The translations under genes and the position numbers were made by a program. Positions 53,411-63,077 of a stretch of DNA of 64,000 nucleotides are shown here, piece by piece. This DNA comes from JAAYJK01 sp964501655 (GTDB lineage: Bacteria; Bacillota; Syntrophomonadia; Syntrophomonadales; Syntrophomonadaceae). The stretch covers positions 8,200 through 72,199 of the forward strand of contig CAZCTN010000013.1 of assembly GCA_964501655.1 (NCBI GenBank), in the 5' to 3' direction. The notes under the pieces were generated by a model. The model saw only the letters and a list, made by a program, of their open reading frames with translations. It had not been told where the DNA came from and did not search any database. Position 1 is the stretch's first letter, and every line of letters begins with the position of its first letter.

Positions 53411-54991
53411 ATGTCAGATATGTTTTGTTTTCAATGTGAGCAGACCGCAAAATCAAGGGTATGCACTGGCAAAGCGGGTGTATGCGGCAAACAGGCGGAT
53501 ACCGCCAGATTGCAGGATGAACTAACCGGCGCCCTCGTTGGCCTGGCCCGTGCAGCACGAGTGAGCGAACCCAGCGCAACAACACATCGTATTATGATGG
53601 AAGGTCTCTTTACCACCGTCACCAACGTTAACTTTGACAATGAAACGGTAACCCGTCTGACTAAGGCGGCCCGCAATGAGAAGAATAACCTGCTGGAGCA
53701 GGGCCAAATAATCTCGGTTGATACCAATGATTATGATATGGAAAAGCTTTGGAATGACGACGAGGACGTTCGTTCTCTGAAATCCCTGCTCCTGTTCGGT
53801 CTGCGCGGTATGGCAAGCTATGCTTATCATGCAATGATCCTAGGGTATACTGATGAGGAAGTCAACCGTTTCTTCTACCAGGGGATGTTTGCGATTGGTG
53901 AGGACTGGGCTATGGAAGAACTACTGCCCCTGGTAATGGAAACCGGCCAGGTCAACCTCCAATGCATGGAGCTGCTGGATAAAGCCAATACGGAAACCTA
54001 TGGAACACCCGTACCCACAACCGTACCGCTGGTTATTGAAAAAGGGCCTTTTATAGTAATAACCGGCCATGATCTGTACGACTTATATCAGCTTTTAGAG
54101 CAAACCAAGGATAAGGGCATTAATGTTTATACAAATGGCGAGATGCTGCCCGCCCATGCATATCCCAAGCTGAAGGCTTATCCCCATCTTAAAGGCAACT
54201 TCGGCACCGCATGGTATAACCAGCAAAAGGAGCTTGACGGCATCCCTGCTCCTATCCTCTACACAACCAACTGCCTGATGCCGGTAAAAGACAGCTACCA
54301 TGACCGCGTCTTCACTACCGGGGTAGTTGCCTATCCGGAAATGGTGCATATTGACGAAGGGAAAGACTTTACTCCCGTCATTGAAAAGGCACTGGAACTG
54401 GGTGGTTATACAGAGGAGCACAGAATGACAGGTATTAACGGGGGAACCCAGGTGACTACCGGCTTTGGGCACGGTACTGTACTGTCGGTTGCTGACACAG
54501 TGATCGATGCCGTAAAAACCGGAGCCATTAAGCACTTCTTCCTGGTTGGCGGCTGTGACGGCGCTAAATCTGGCCGCAACTATTACACAGAATTGGTCCG
54601 CAAGACACCCCAGGACAGCGTGATTCTGACGCTGGCCTGCGGCAAATTCCGCTTCAATGATTTGGATTTGGGAGAAATCGGCGGACTGCCTCGTATCATG
54701 GACATGGGTCAGTGCAATGATGCCTACAGTGCCATTCGTGTCGCAGCAGCACTCGCTGAAGCTTTTGACTGCAATATCAATGAACTGCCCCTTTCCTTGA
54801 TTCTCTCCTGGTATGAACAGAAAGCCGTCGGCATCTTGCTGACCCTGCTGCACCTGGGTATCAGGAACATCTATCTGGGGCCAACACTTCCGGCCTTTGT
54901 TTCTCCCAACGTCCTGAACTATTTAGTGGAGAACTTCAACATTTCCCCGATTTCGACACCTGATGCAGATCTGCAGAAAATCCTAGGATAA
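53411..54991 (+). CDS. hcp: Hybrid-cluster protein (hydroxylamine reductase), class I
   Basis: 526 residues. N-terminal cysteines Cys6-x2-Cys9-x8-Cys18-x6-Cys25 bind the [4Fe-4S] cluster of the class I form typical of strict anaerobes. Downstream TTGFGHGT, GGCDGAK and CGKFRFN carry hybrid-cluster ligands. The enzyme reduces hydroxylamine or nitric oxide and protects against nitrosative stress. GGAGG precedes the ATG. It is divergent from the Crp/Fnr regulator and ends in a strong hairpin, so it is monocistronic. Confidence 0.95.
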   Translation: MSDMFCFQCEQTAKSRVCTGKAGVCGKQADTARLQDELTGALVGLARAARVSEPSATTHRIMMEGLFTTVTNVNFDNETVTRLTKAARNEKNNLLEQGQIISVDTNDYDMEKLWNDDEDVRSLKSLLLFGLRGMASYAYHAMILGYTDEEVNRFFYQGMFAIGEDWAMEELLPLVMETGQVNLQCMELLDKANTETYGTPVPTTVPLVIEKGPFIVITGHDLYDLYQLLEQTKDKGINVYTNGEMLPAHAYPKLKAYPHLKGNFGTAWYNQQKELDGIPAPILYTTNCLMPVKDSYHDRVFTTGVVAYPEMVHIDEGKDFTPVIEKALELGGYTEEHRMTGINGGTQVTTGFGHGTVLSVADTVIDAVKTGAIKHFFLVGGCDGAKSGRNYYTELVRKTPQDSVILTLACGKFRFNDLDLGEIGGLPRIMDMGQCNDAYSAIRVAAALAEAFDCNINELPLSLILSWYEQKAVGILLTLLHLGIRNIYLGPTLPAFVSPNVLNYLVENFNISPISTPDADLQKILG

Positions 54992-55001
54992 TCAACACAA
55001 C

Positions 55002-55040
55002 AGGGACTGTCCCAAGATGGTGTATTAAGGGACAGTCCCT
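55002..55040 (+). terminator. Terminator of hcp, GGGAC-type hairpin
   Basis: AGGGACTGTCCC (55002-55013) pairs perfectly with GGGACAGTCCCT (55029-55040), followed by TTAAAAA. Each arm is itself palindromic. It belongs to the dispersed GGGAC family in this window. Confidence 0.8.
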
Positions 55041-55206
55041 TAAAAATACAGTGAGCTTTTTGATAAAAGAATATCACATGAAGATTTATTTTTTAGTTGT
55101 AATCTGCGGTCTTGACAAAGGCGCAAGTCAATTGTCTAAACTGCACTTTTTTTTACTTTCAAAATGCATCGCATTAATATAACCTTGACACAGGGCAGGA
55201 TTAAAG

Positions 55207-55791
55207 TCATTTCAGCGAGATTTCCGTCTTGCTCAGGGTGGCTGATAGTATCACATCATTAGCTGTACTTGATAATATGTTCATTAAATCCTGCATTTCA
55301 TAATCCTTGGGAAGTAATCCGTTGGCAGCCATTACCGAAATTCCCAGCTGGAATATCCTCATTTTCAATAATATGGTTTTTAATTCTTCTGCCGTAAACC
55401 CTTCCAGTTCAGGGTCCTTTTGCATCTCTCTTATTAATTTAGGCCCCATTCTTTCATTGTAGTCCTGCATATAGCCTGAATTTTTCATGAGCAAATCCCG
55501 GAAAAGCACACTGTACTCCATGGCAAACCTTAGACTTGCTTTTCCCATATCATAAAACGGGTTTCCGGTACTCTCCTCCATTAAAAGCTGCTGACTGATA
55601 TTAATAATCCTCTCTATTAAAGCTTCAATCAGTTCATCCATGTTTTTGAAATTCACATAGATGGGAGCTACCGAACTGCCCATTTTTTCAGCTATCTTGC
55701 GCATGGTTATATTATCCATACCCTCTGTCTGGGCTATTTCCAAGGCCGCATCAATTATTTGCTCTTTGGTAAATCTAATCTTGGGTCCCAT
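55207..55791 (-). CDS. TetR-family regulator
   Basis: 194 residues. An N-terminal helix-turn-helix (about 25-46, TMRKIAEKMGSSVAPIYVNF) and a helical C-terminal ligand domain. GAGGGGG precedes the ATG. Upstream (55830-55848) lies the half-palindrome that also occurs, doubled, before the serine-hydrolase gene at 59311-59352, so it likely represses its own gene and the upstream unit (55850-59074). Confidence 0.88.
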   Translation of the reverse strand: MGPKIRFTKEQIIDAALEIAQTEGMDNITMRKIAEKMGSSVAPIYVNFKNMDELIEALIERIINISQQLLMEESTGNPFYDMGKASLRFAMEYSVLFRDLLMKNSGYMQDYNERMGPKLIREMQKDPELEGFTAEELKTILLKMRIFQLGISVMAANGLLPKDYEMQDLMNILSSTANDVILSATLSKTEISLK

Positions 55792-55829
55792 AGTAACGCC
55801 CCCTCTTTCGTATATAATATATAATTATT

Positions 55830-55848
55830 GTTATGTAACATATATTAT
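55830..55848. promoter_or_regulatory. TetR operator, single copy
   Basis: GTTATGTAACATATATTAT, 18 of 19 bases identical to an arm of the long palindrome at 59311-59352. It lies between the TetR start and the end of the membrane-protein gene. Confidence 0.65.
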
Positions 55849-55849
55849 A

Positions 55850-56725
55850 TTATGCATTGATCTTTGGCAAATGCTCTTGGGTAAAAAATATTCTCCCTAT
55901 GATGTACGAAGCAATAAACAATACCATAACATCCAACCCGCTTCTTAAGAGCACGTCTGACATAGTGCCTTTCATTATTAATCCAATAAAGCTATTAAAA
56001 ATAATCCAGTTTAATCCGATAGACAAAGCTAATCCAATCGGTACATGAATCCATTTCTGTTCATTGTATAATACCGGATATAGTATGGTATAAATACAAC
56101 CTAAAGTGATACCAAATAAGGCAGTCCAGATATAACAGGGAGCCATATAAATATCGCAGTTGCTTTGAATAATACCTGTTTCATAGCCCACTGTCCGTTC
56201 CAGCAGAAAACTTATGGAGATAATCCCAATGGCATATAGTTTTTCCGCCATTTTCATTTTGGGAACTTTTCCCTCTTTGACACTATTCTTTACGGTAAAC
56301 AACGCAATAACCATGCATAGGATAAAAAGCGGGATTGCGTCTCCTACTCCCATAAAAAATTGATATTTTATATATTCAAATCCATATTGAGCAAAAGGCG
56401 ACGATTCAACCATAAGCTCTTGCATTCCAACCATATTGATTAACGCAAAAGAAAGACCGAAGCGAATACCCGTTTGTAAATTTGAAATTTTGGTTTTATT
56501 ACAGAAGTATATGACCACCACCGTACACTGAGTATATAACATGGCAAAATAGCTGACTGCTACAAATGGAAAGCCAAAATGCGTTACCAGGACACTATCT
56601 AATTTTTCCACATCGGCGGATGCAGGCATAACTGCATGAAAGGCAATTACAAAAGCAACCGAACACAATATGGTTAATACACTGGTGATGATTATTCTCT
56701 TGGTGTTTCTTTCTTTTGAATTCAT
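55850..56725 (-). CDS. Polytopic membrane protein, family not recognised
   Basis: 291 residues with about seven to eight hydrophobic helices and short loops. The C-terminal part has a Met/Gly-rich stretch (IGLIMKGTMSDVLLRSG). No ATPase, transporter signature or enzyme motif was identified. AAGGAG precedes the ATG. It sits between a TetR gene and a small two-helix protein on one strand and is likely co-regulated with them. Its stop lies two bases from the TetR operator. Confidence 0.7.
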   Translation of the reverse strand: MNSKERNTKRIIITSVLTILCSVAFVIAFHAVMPASADVEKLDSVLVTHFGFPFVAVSYFAMLYTQCTVVVIYFCNKTKISNLQTGIRFGLSFALINMVGMQELMVESSPFAQYGFEYIKYQFFMGVGDAIPLFILCMVIALFTVKNSVKEGKVPKMKMAEKLYAIGIISISFLLERTVGYETGIIQSNCDIYMAPCYIWTALFGITLGCIYTILYPVLYNEQKWIHVPIGLALSIGLNWIIFNSFIGLIMKGTMSDVLLRSGLDVMVLFIASYIIGRIFFTQEHLPKINA

Positions 56726-56741
56726 TCCGGTTTTCTCCTTC

Positions 56742-56984
56742 CTAATATTCCCGTCTGAGTAAAATTGCTTTTGGAGCAGCTTCTGTCTTTCTTACTAAAC
56801 TATTAATCAGTAAGGTAAGATTAACAAGTACCAATATAACACCTATCGGTGCAAATAATAATTTTGCCAATGCCCATGCCACAGCACCGGCTATCCCACA
56901 TGTTACAAGAATACTTACCCATAAAGCTAGTAATATGAAGCCCATTATATAATTTAGTATTCTGTGAAATTCCCCAGTTTTCAA
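56742..56984 (-). CDS. Small two-helix membrane protein
   Basis: 80 residues with two transmembrane helices (about 15-40 and 45-65) and a short basic C-terminal tail. A TTG start follows GGAGG by seven bases. It is 16 bases upstream of the next membrane-protein gene. Function unknown. Confidence 0.6.
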   Translation of the reverse strand: MKTGEFHRILNYIMGFILLALWVSILVTCGIAGAVAWALAKLLFAPIGVILVLVNLTLLINSLVRKTEAAPKAILLRREY

Positions 56985-57071
56985 CTTAATTCCTCCTATT
57001 CAGGCCACTGGTGGATCCAAGTTATACAGAGGTATCAGCACTTTTTCAGTAGTCTCGGACCTGATCCCCTG

Positions 57072-57106
57072 CCCCTCAAAGGGGAAAGGGACCAGGGACC
57101 TGTCCC
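57072..57106. repeat. GGGAC-type hairpin between operon genes
   Basis: CCCCT-CAA-AGGGG (57072-57084) is followed by GGGACCAGGGACCTGTCCC (57088-57106), a compound hairpin sharing its core with those at 14.3, 24.4 and 55.0 kb. It lies just past the stop of the serine-hydrolase gene, where it could reduce read-through. Confidence 0.55.
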
Positions 57107-57124
57107 CTTGTAACAAAAGTTATA

Positions 57125-59074
57125 CTAAATAAACAAATTCCAATAATGAAGCATCCACATCAATCCCATTACTGCCAGGGTAAATATACTATAATGCACC
57201 CGGGCAAAACGGCCCCAAAATCCCTTCCACCAGACAACCACCGTAAAAGGCAGCAGCAGTAAACAAAGTAAAATCCCCATCAAGGTCGGTATAAGATCTA
57301 GTAACCAATTCCCTTCTGCCGGCATGTATGCTTCCACAGGCAGTTGATATACCGGATCAATGCCTGAAGAGAACATGCTGGCAAATAGAATCAGGATGAT
57401 GATACTGGTGCAAATTCCAACCCCTAAAGCAAGGACAGAAAAACTGGGGCTGGTGTTTTTTGCCTTCTTAAACCAGCCTGGTATTATTCTTATTATCCAG
57501 TAGATTAGCGAAATTATTGTGATCAGGATAATTATTAGTGCTGCTAAGGCTGTAAAACTCAGAGTTGAATAAATTGGAGCTTTCGAATAGGTCATGGGTC
57601 CATCGGTGGTCAGCATTATCCTGTCCAGAGGATCTGTTTTAAAAATGATTCTATGAAATGGGCCAAAGGCATCCTGGGTTCTTCCTTCTCGAAGATTCTG
57701 ATACACACCGGACTCAACCTCAATAAATTTATTGGTTTCTCCGCCATGGGTTACCAGCAGATATCCATCTTTATCAGCATCAACATTAATTATACCACCA
57801 GCTAATATGCCGGCAATTTTATTATCGGTAGTAACACTCTTCCGGTTCATCTGGTATTCACCGGTAAACTTTTGAGCCCTTTCCCGGCTGCCTTCACCGG
57901 GCACTCCCATTATTTGAGCTGCAGTGGGATAGCAATAATCCAAAAACTCTTGAAAAACCTCGGAATGAAGCAGATGATTGCCACCGCTATAGGAAATAAA
58001 GATTCCCATATTCACTTCCGGTATCAGGTAAAGGCCAGTGTTATAGAGCATCGTACTTCCACCATGGAAAAGCACTTCCTGGTTATTAAAGACTCCCTCT
58101 ATAAATCCCAGCGTCATGCCTCCCAGCGTCGGGTCATAGGTGAAGTGCTGCCGGTGCATTTCCTTAACTGTTGCTTCGTTAAGAATTCTGCCTCCGCTAT
58201 ACGTACCACCAGATAAATGGGCTATCATAAAATTGGCCATATCCAAGGCGGTGCTGCTCATACTACCGGCTGGTTCTAGCAGGATATATTCAAAACCTGC
58301 TTCAGTATAGGACCCATTAACAAATCTATAGGGTTTGGCCATACGGGCCGGTAAATCCAATGTTGGAGGCTGCCGGTAAGTGCTGTTATTCATGTTTAAA
58401 GGGGTGAAAATATTATTCTCAACATATTCTGAAAAGGATATGTCGGATAAACTTTCTACAATATAACCGGCCAGAGCAGTACCATAGTTTGAATAGGCAG
58501 CAACTTCACCGGCGGGAAATATCCTGGCCGGCTGGTAGTTTTTGATATGCTCATGCAGAGGCATAAGTTCATCTTCCGCAAGCCTGAAAAGCATGTCGGG
58601 GCGATCTTCAAAACCAGGAGTATGGGTCATTAAATGGGTCATGGTTATCGGTTCCGCCAGGGTATTGTGAAGAGGTTTTGCCAGCCGGGGCGATATCTCA
58701 AAATCCAAATACCGGTTGATATCGGTGTTTAGATCCAGCTTGCCATCTTCAACCAGTTGCATTACTGCCGTCCAGGTAATTAATTTTGATGTAGAACCTA
58801 TCCGGAAAAGAGTAGTATCAGGATCAACCGGAACGTTATTCTCAATATCCGCCAAACCGAATCCTTTCTTATATACAATTTGACCATCCTTTACCACCGA
58901 AACAGCTGCATTAGGGATATGATATTCCTCCATTTTGGAATTCATGGTATGGTCAAGAAAGGTTTCCAGGCCAGTGTCTTGAATATTTTGGGCAAAAACA
59001 ACCGTCGTGGACAACGCTAAAACCAGGATCATTAAAAAACTAATGGCCGTAAGATGTTTTATTCTTCTGAACAT
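57125..59074 (-). CDS. Serine beta-lactamase-like hydrolase with C-terminal membrane helices
   Basis: 649 residues. A signal peptide (about 1-29, VVFAQ) is followed by a class C beta-lactamase/esterase domain with Ser94-x-x-Lys97 (GSTSK), Tyr194-x-Asn196 (YSN) and HGG (337-339). A middle linker domain (about 410-515) follows, then four C-terminal helices. Such proteins are peptidases, esterases or acyl hydrolases acting outside the membrane rather than true lactamases. GGAG lies seven bases before the ATG at 59074; 42 upstream codons are open without a site. It lies below the long palindromic operator. Confidence 0.88.
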   Translation of the reverse strand: MFRRIKHLTAISFLMILVLALSTTVVFAQNIQDTGLETFLDHTMNSKMEEYHIPNAAVSVVKDGQIVYKKGFGLADIENNVPVDPDTTLFRIGSTSKLITWTAVMQLVEDGKLDLNTDINRYLDFEISPRLAKPLHNTLAEPITMTHLMTHTPGFEDRPDMLFRLAEDELMPLHEHIKNYQPARIFPAGEVAAYSNYGTALAGYIVESLSDISFSEYVENNIFTPLNMNNSTYRQPPTLDLPARMAKPYRFVNGSYTEAGFEYILLEPAGSMSSTALDMANFMIAHLSGGTYSGGRILNEATVKEMHRQHFTYDPTLGGMTLGFIEGVFNNQEVLFHGGSTMLYNTGLYLIPEVNMGIFISYSGGNHLLHSEVFQEFLDYCYPTAAQIMGVPGEGSRERAQKFTGEYQMNRKSVTTDNKIAGILAGGIINVDADKDGYLLVTHGGETNKFIEVESGVYQNLREGRTQDAFGPFHRIIFKTDPLDRIMLTTDGPMTYSKAPIYSTLSFTALAALIIILITIISLIYWIIRIIPGWFKKAKNTSPSFSVLALGVGICTSIIILILFASMFSSGIDPVYQLPVEAYMPAEGNWLLDLIPTLMGILLCLLLLPFTVVVWWKGFWGRFARVHYSIFTLAVMGLMWMLHYWNLFI

Positions 59075-59310
59075 TTTATCACTCCATTTCTCATTCTCTT
59101 TCCTTTTACTTAGCCGGTGGATAGCAACCTTAAACCCCTCCCCGTTCAAAGGTGGGTCCTCCCGGGTTCCCCCCTTCGAACTGCCCCATTTATCAACCAT
59201 TCATCATGGTTATATGGTATATTTCTTCGGTTTAGGGATTTCGAAAGCTGTATAAACTATTTGGTCATGGGCCGATTTAGTGTCAGCTTCCACAGCAGCA
59301 CCGCCCTTTC

Positions 59311-59352
59311 ATAATATATGTTATATAACATAAGTTATATAACATATATTAT
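59311..59352. promoter_or_regulatory. Long palindromic TetR operator, doubled
   Basis: ATAATATATGTTATATAAC (59311-59329) and its exact inverse (59334-59352) are separated by ATAA. Each arm carries one GTTATATAAC palindrome. The same half occurs once at 55830-55848 next to the TetR gene. It lies about 240 bases upstream of the serine-hydrolase start. Confidence 0.75.
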
Positions 59353-59629
59353 GCTATTGCTTGATATTTGGCAAGTATTTTTTCAGCTTCACTCTGGTTT
59401 AGCCACTGATCAGAAAACGATAGCAGCGGGATACCGTCATTCCCGCTGTAAAAAAGTTCGTTAAAAGGACCGGGGGGGCTGTCTCCCCTGGCTTTTTCCC
59501 ACTAATTACCTTAGTTGAAAACTGGTATGATTTTATCAGCACTCCGTATACGTTTCTCCCCCCGACTCCTGTAATATCAAGTTTTTAGAAAATCATAGAC
59601 AATTGGACAGAAGCAGCGTATAATTCTTT
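59353..59629. other. Intergenic stretch with hairpins
   Basis: No gene. CAGCGGGAT/ATTCCCGCT (about 59425-59452) and CCGGGG/CCCTGG followed by CTTTTT (about 59470-59497) form hairpins on the plus strand; the second is terminator-like, though no plus-strand gene lies before it. Confidence 0.45.
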
Positions 59630-59663
59630 TATACATTGTGTATATATTTACATTGTGTATATG
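59630..59663. promoter_or_regulatory. Operator repeats before the second TetR gene
   Basis: TATACATTGTGTATA (59630-59644) is an almost perfect palindrome, and TTACATTGTGTATAT follows at 59649-59663. They are direct copies 19 bases apart and likely bind the TetR protein encoded at 59710. Confidence 0.6.
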
Positions 59664-59709
59664 TTTTCTTCGGGTTGGTTAAGAAATTTTTTTAGGGAGA
59701 TGCGAAGTA

Positions 59710-60360
59710 ATGAAAATAAAAAGCCCATCCAGTGAGGGTCGAATGGAGCGAAAAAAAAGAGAGCTGCGTCAGAAGATAAGCAGCGTCGCTATAAAGCTGT
59801 TTGAGCAGCAAGGCTTTGCCAATACCACCATGGAGCAGATTGCAGAAGAAGCAGATGTGGCCCGGAAAACGCTGTACAACTACTTTCCAGTGAAAGAGGC
59901 TATCGCGGATGAATATGTCAAAGGCATTTCCAATCAGCTGGCCCAGGAGGTGTTGGCAAAACTGCAAAACTTGCCTGACACTCGGTCCCGCTTGCTTAAC
60001 GCCTTAAACAACGCCTACGGTTGGGTGGAAATCAACCCGGAACTTACGGGAATTGTTCTCGCCTATCGCTTTAAAACCTCTTATTATTCTTATGACAAAA
60101 ATCAGGAATCAGAAAATGATTTTCCAGAAAGGGGCACCTGTAGGATTATAGCTGAGATAATCAGGCAGGGGCAAGAGGCCGGAGAAATAAGGGCGGATGT
60201 CCAGTTGAAATGGCTGGTTCGTTATATTGATTTGCTGCGCGGTACTATAGTCTGGGAATGGCTGCAGGATACTTCCAGCTTTGATCTCCGTGAGGAGATC
60301 AGCAAAATGGTGGATATAGTTCTTTATGGCATAAAGAGTGACGAGAAGCGATCAGAATAG
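59710..60360 (+). CDS. TetR-family regulator of the phosphotransferase
   Basis: 216 residues. Helix-turn-helix at about 36-58 (TMEQIAEEADVARKTLYNYF) and a C-terminal helical domain. GGGAG precedes the ATG. The next gene, 54 bases downstream, encodes the rifampin-phosphotransferase-like enzyme, so this is probably its local repressor. Confidence 0.88.
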   Translation: MKIKSPSSEGRMERKKRELRQKISSVAIKLFEQQGFANTTMEQIAEEADVARKTLYNYFPVKEAIADEYVKGISNQLAQEVLAKLQNLPDTRSRLLNALNNAYGWVEINPELTGIVLAYRFKTSYYSYDKNQESENDFPERGTCRIIAEIIRQGQEAGEIRADVQLKWLVRYIDLLRGTIVWEWLQDTSSFDLREEISKMVDIVLYGIKSDEKRSE

Positions 60361-60413
60361 AATTATGGGCAGACTGGTTAATGCTTTGGGTTTTTCGAAA
60401 GGAGCGATGGGTT

Positions 60414-63077
60414 TTGAGGAAGCATTCAGGTAAATTCTTTATGATGTGGGATCAGGCCTTTAAATCAGGAGCTAATCAAGTGGGGGGGAAGGGTTGGAAC
60501 CTGGCACGGCTGGACAGCTTTGGCTTTAAAGTTCCGCCCGGTGGTGTGCTATCAACCGATGCCTATATGGAGTTCATCAACTACAACGATTTAGGCGATG
60601 ATATTGCAGATATAGCAAGCAGAATAACCGCCACCAACCTCAGTGATTACACGCATGAGTTGTCGCAGTTGGAGGAAAAAATCATAGCAGGCTCCATACC
60701 CCGGGCCGTTAGAGATGAAATATCCTCGGCGCTGCATAACCTGAGGCTGGCTGATAAGGCGGTTGCGGTGAGATCGTCAGCCTCAGCAGAGGATTCGGCC
60801 ACTGCATCTTTTGCCGGTATTCATGAGTCGTTTCTGAATGTGCGCGGTCTGGGAAACATACTTGCAGCAATCAAAGGCTGTTACTCCAGTTTGTGGTCTC
60901 CTAGGGCCGTGGCCTACCGGCGCAGGATGGAACTGGATGATAATGAAGTGCTGCCGGCGGTTGTATTGCTGGAAATGGTGGCAGCTCAGTCGGCCGGGGT
61001 AGGTTTTACCTGCGATCCTCAGACCGGACGACGGAATCTTCTGGTTATCAACGCCAATTTCGGTCTGGGAGAATCGGTAGTAAATGGCGCAGTGGAACCG
61101 GATAGCTATTATCTTGATGCTCAGCCCTGGAATACCGTACCTGCTCTGCTGAAGCTTGATACCGGAAGCAAACAGGGCTTCACCCGGCTGGCCGAGGGGG
61201 GAGGCACTGAATTCATATATAGCGATGAGCTCTCATCCCGGCAGGTGTTGAACGATGAGGAAATTGAGAAATTGGGCCTGCTGCTGATGCGGGTTTTCGA
61301 ATCTCTGGGGGAATGCGAGCAACATCAGGATGTGGAGTGGGCTAATGATGGCCGGGACTTTTTCTTATTACAGGCCAGGCCGGTAACTGCCTTGCCGGAA
61401 TATACATTTGCGGCCCTGAAAAACCAGCCGGCCATATGGTCAAACGGCAATTACCGGGATGCGGCACCCATGGTCATATCCCCCTTGCAGCGCCGCTTCC
61501 TGAAGAATATGATTGATACTATTCAATATGCCCAGTTTCCCGCCAACGGATACCAGATGCTGGAGGGATTTGAGTTTTCACGTTATTTTAACGGGCGGTT
61601 ATACTGCAATATGTCCGCTCTGCAGTGGGCCTACTACGATTGTCTCGGAACCTTGCCCGATTTCTTTAATGACTTCTGGGGAGGACACCAGCCCCAACTA
61701 GCAATAGATGATCCTGAACCTTATGCAGGGGAGGTCGGACGGGAAAGGCAGAGACGCGGTATGAATATGATGAATCTGGTCATGGAGGCGGCTGCCGATG
61801 CGCCCCGTATTTTTGCTGAAGTTCCTCGTTCCGCTAAAGCCGTAACCGGCATAGGATTTGATGAACTAGCTGACTCGGAGTTTGACAATAAATACATTGA
61901 ACTTGGCCGTATCGTAAAGACTTATTGCGAGAAATTCACTTTCCTGGCTGCAGTCGGCACTATGCCGGTTATGAACCTGTTGCAAAAGCTGTACGAATAC
62001 TTCGGTGCTCGTGCAACTGTGGTTCTGAATGGCTTAATGGTAGGCGGACAGACGGGCATAACCAGTGCCGATCACGGCTACCGGCTCTTGGAACTGGCAC
62101 AACTGGCCCGCGGGGATGAGGCTGCATACCGGCACTTGACAACTGCGGCTTTTAACCCGATTTTGTGGGAAGCAGAACTGCCGGAAAGTTCTCCCTTCAA
62201 GCAGGCTTTCCGGACTTTTATCGAGGAATATGGTCACCGTGCAGTATATGAACTGGATATTATCAATCCTCGCTGGAAGGAAGACCCCACTTATCCGATG
62301 GATATAATTAAGAATACGATGGATACAGCCCGGCCGGGCGACTTGAAGGTTCAGCAGAAGCTGCAGTTTGAGCGGGCCTGGCAAGAGGTGGTGGAAACTG
62401 TCCCCGCCGAGGTCCGGGAGGAGATTCGCCAGGGGATCAAGGCGGCTCAGGAAGGTGCAGCGGTAAGGGAGATGACCAAGTCGGTTATAGTTATGGCTAC
62501 GGAACCTTACCGTTTAATGGCCCAGGAGCTGGGAAACCGTTTATGCCGCCAGGGTCTCATTAATGAGCCGGAGGATGTGTTTTTCTGTTCCTGGGCGGAT
62601 CTATTCTCCATTTTGCGTGCGGAGTGGAATGGTGACGGGCTCAAGGCCCTGGTGGAATTTAGAAAAATGAGCTACCGGAAAAAAGAAACGATTCCTGCTC
62701 CTGATATCATCTGCGGCGAAAAGCCGGTCTTTTCAGGGCCGGTCGGCCAGAGCTCCGGAGACTGTTTGCGAGGGGTAGCAACTGCGACCGGGAGAGCTTC
62801 CGGCATAGCCAGGTTAATTGCTCACCCGTCCGAAGGAAACCGCCTGCAACCCGGGGAGATACTGGTAGCACCCTCCACTGACCCGGCATGGACCCCCTTG
62901 TTCTTAAAAGCCAGCGCCATAGTAATGGAAACCGGAGGATTCCTTTCCCATGGCTCCATCGTTGCCCGTGAATATGGAATACCCGCCGTGGTAAATGTCG
63001 CCGGGGCAATGCGAATCATTCAGGACGGGCAGGAAATCTTCGTCGACGGAGATGCCGGCACAGTACAAACAAGGTAA
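60414..63077 (+). CDS. Rifampin phosphotransferase / PEP-synthase-like enzyme
   Basis: 887 residues. N-terminal ATP-grasp domain with VGGKGWNLA and VAVRSSASAEDSATASFAG, a large helical middle domain (about 330-750), and a C-terminal swivelling domain with catalytic His846 in LSHGSIVAREYGIPAVV. The order ATP-binding, middle, His domain matches rifampin phosphotransferase (which transfers the beta-phosphate of ATP to rifamycins, leaving AMP and phosphate) and lacks the PEP-binding domain of PEP synthase. A TTG at 60414 after AAAGGAG is the likely start; an ATG at 60441 lacks a good site. The middle domain may be tuned to another antibiotic. Confidence 0.85.
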   Translation: MRKHSGKFFMMWDQAFKSGANQVGGKGWNLARLDSFGFKVPPGGVLSTDAYMEFINYNDLGDDIADIASRITATNLSDYTHELSQLEEKIIAGSIPRAVRDEISSALHNLRLADKAVAVRSSASAEDSATASFAGIHESFLNVRGLGNILAAIKGCYSSLWSPRAVAYRRRMELDDNEVLPAVVLLEMVAAQSAGVGFTCDPQTGRRNLLVINANFGLGESVVNGAVEPDSYYLDAQPWNTVPALLKLDTGSKQGFTRLAEGGGTEFIYSDELSSRQVLNDEEIEKLGLLLMRVFESLGECEQHQDVEWANDGRDFFLLQARPVTALPEYTFAALKNQPAIWSNGNYRDAAPMVISPLQRRFLKNMIDTIQYAQFPANGYQMLEGFEFSRYFNGRLYCNMSALQWAYYDCLGTLPDFFNDFWGGHQPQLAIDDPEPYAGEVGRERQRRGMNMMNLVMEAAADAPRIFAEVPRSAKAVTGIGFDELADSEFDNKYIELGRIVKTYCEKFTFLAAVGTMPVMNLLQKLYEYFGARATVVLNGLMVGGQTGITSADHGYRLLELAQLARGDEAAYRHLTTAAFNPILWEAELPESSPFKQAFRTFIEEYGHRAVYELDIINPRWKEDPTYPMDIIKNTMDTARPGDLKVQQKLQFERAWQEVVETVPAEVREEIRQGIKAAQEGAAVREMTKSVIVMATEPYRLMAQELGNRLCRQGLINEPEDVFFCSWADLFSILRAEWNGDGLKALVEFRKMSYRKKETIPAPDIICGEKPVFSGPVGQSSGDCLRGVATATGRASGIARLIAHPSEGNRLQPGEILVAPSTDPAWTPLFLKASAIVMETGGFLSHGSIVAREYGIPAVVNVAGAMRIIQDGQEIFVDGDAGTVQTR

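Noticed and set aside
57125..59074. Calling the serine hydrolase a true beta-lactamase (resistance gene)
   Set aside because: The YxN and HGG motifs and long C-terminal membrane region fit the broad esterase/peptidase group; activity on lactams cannot be inferred.
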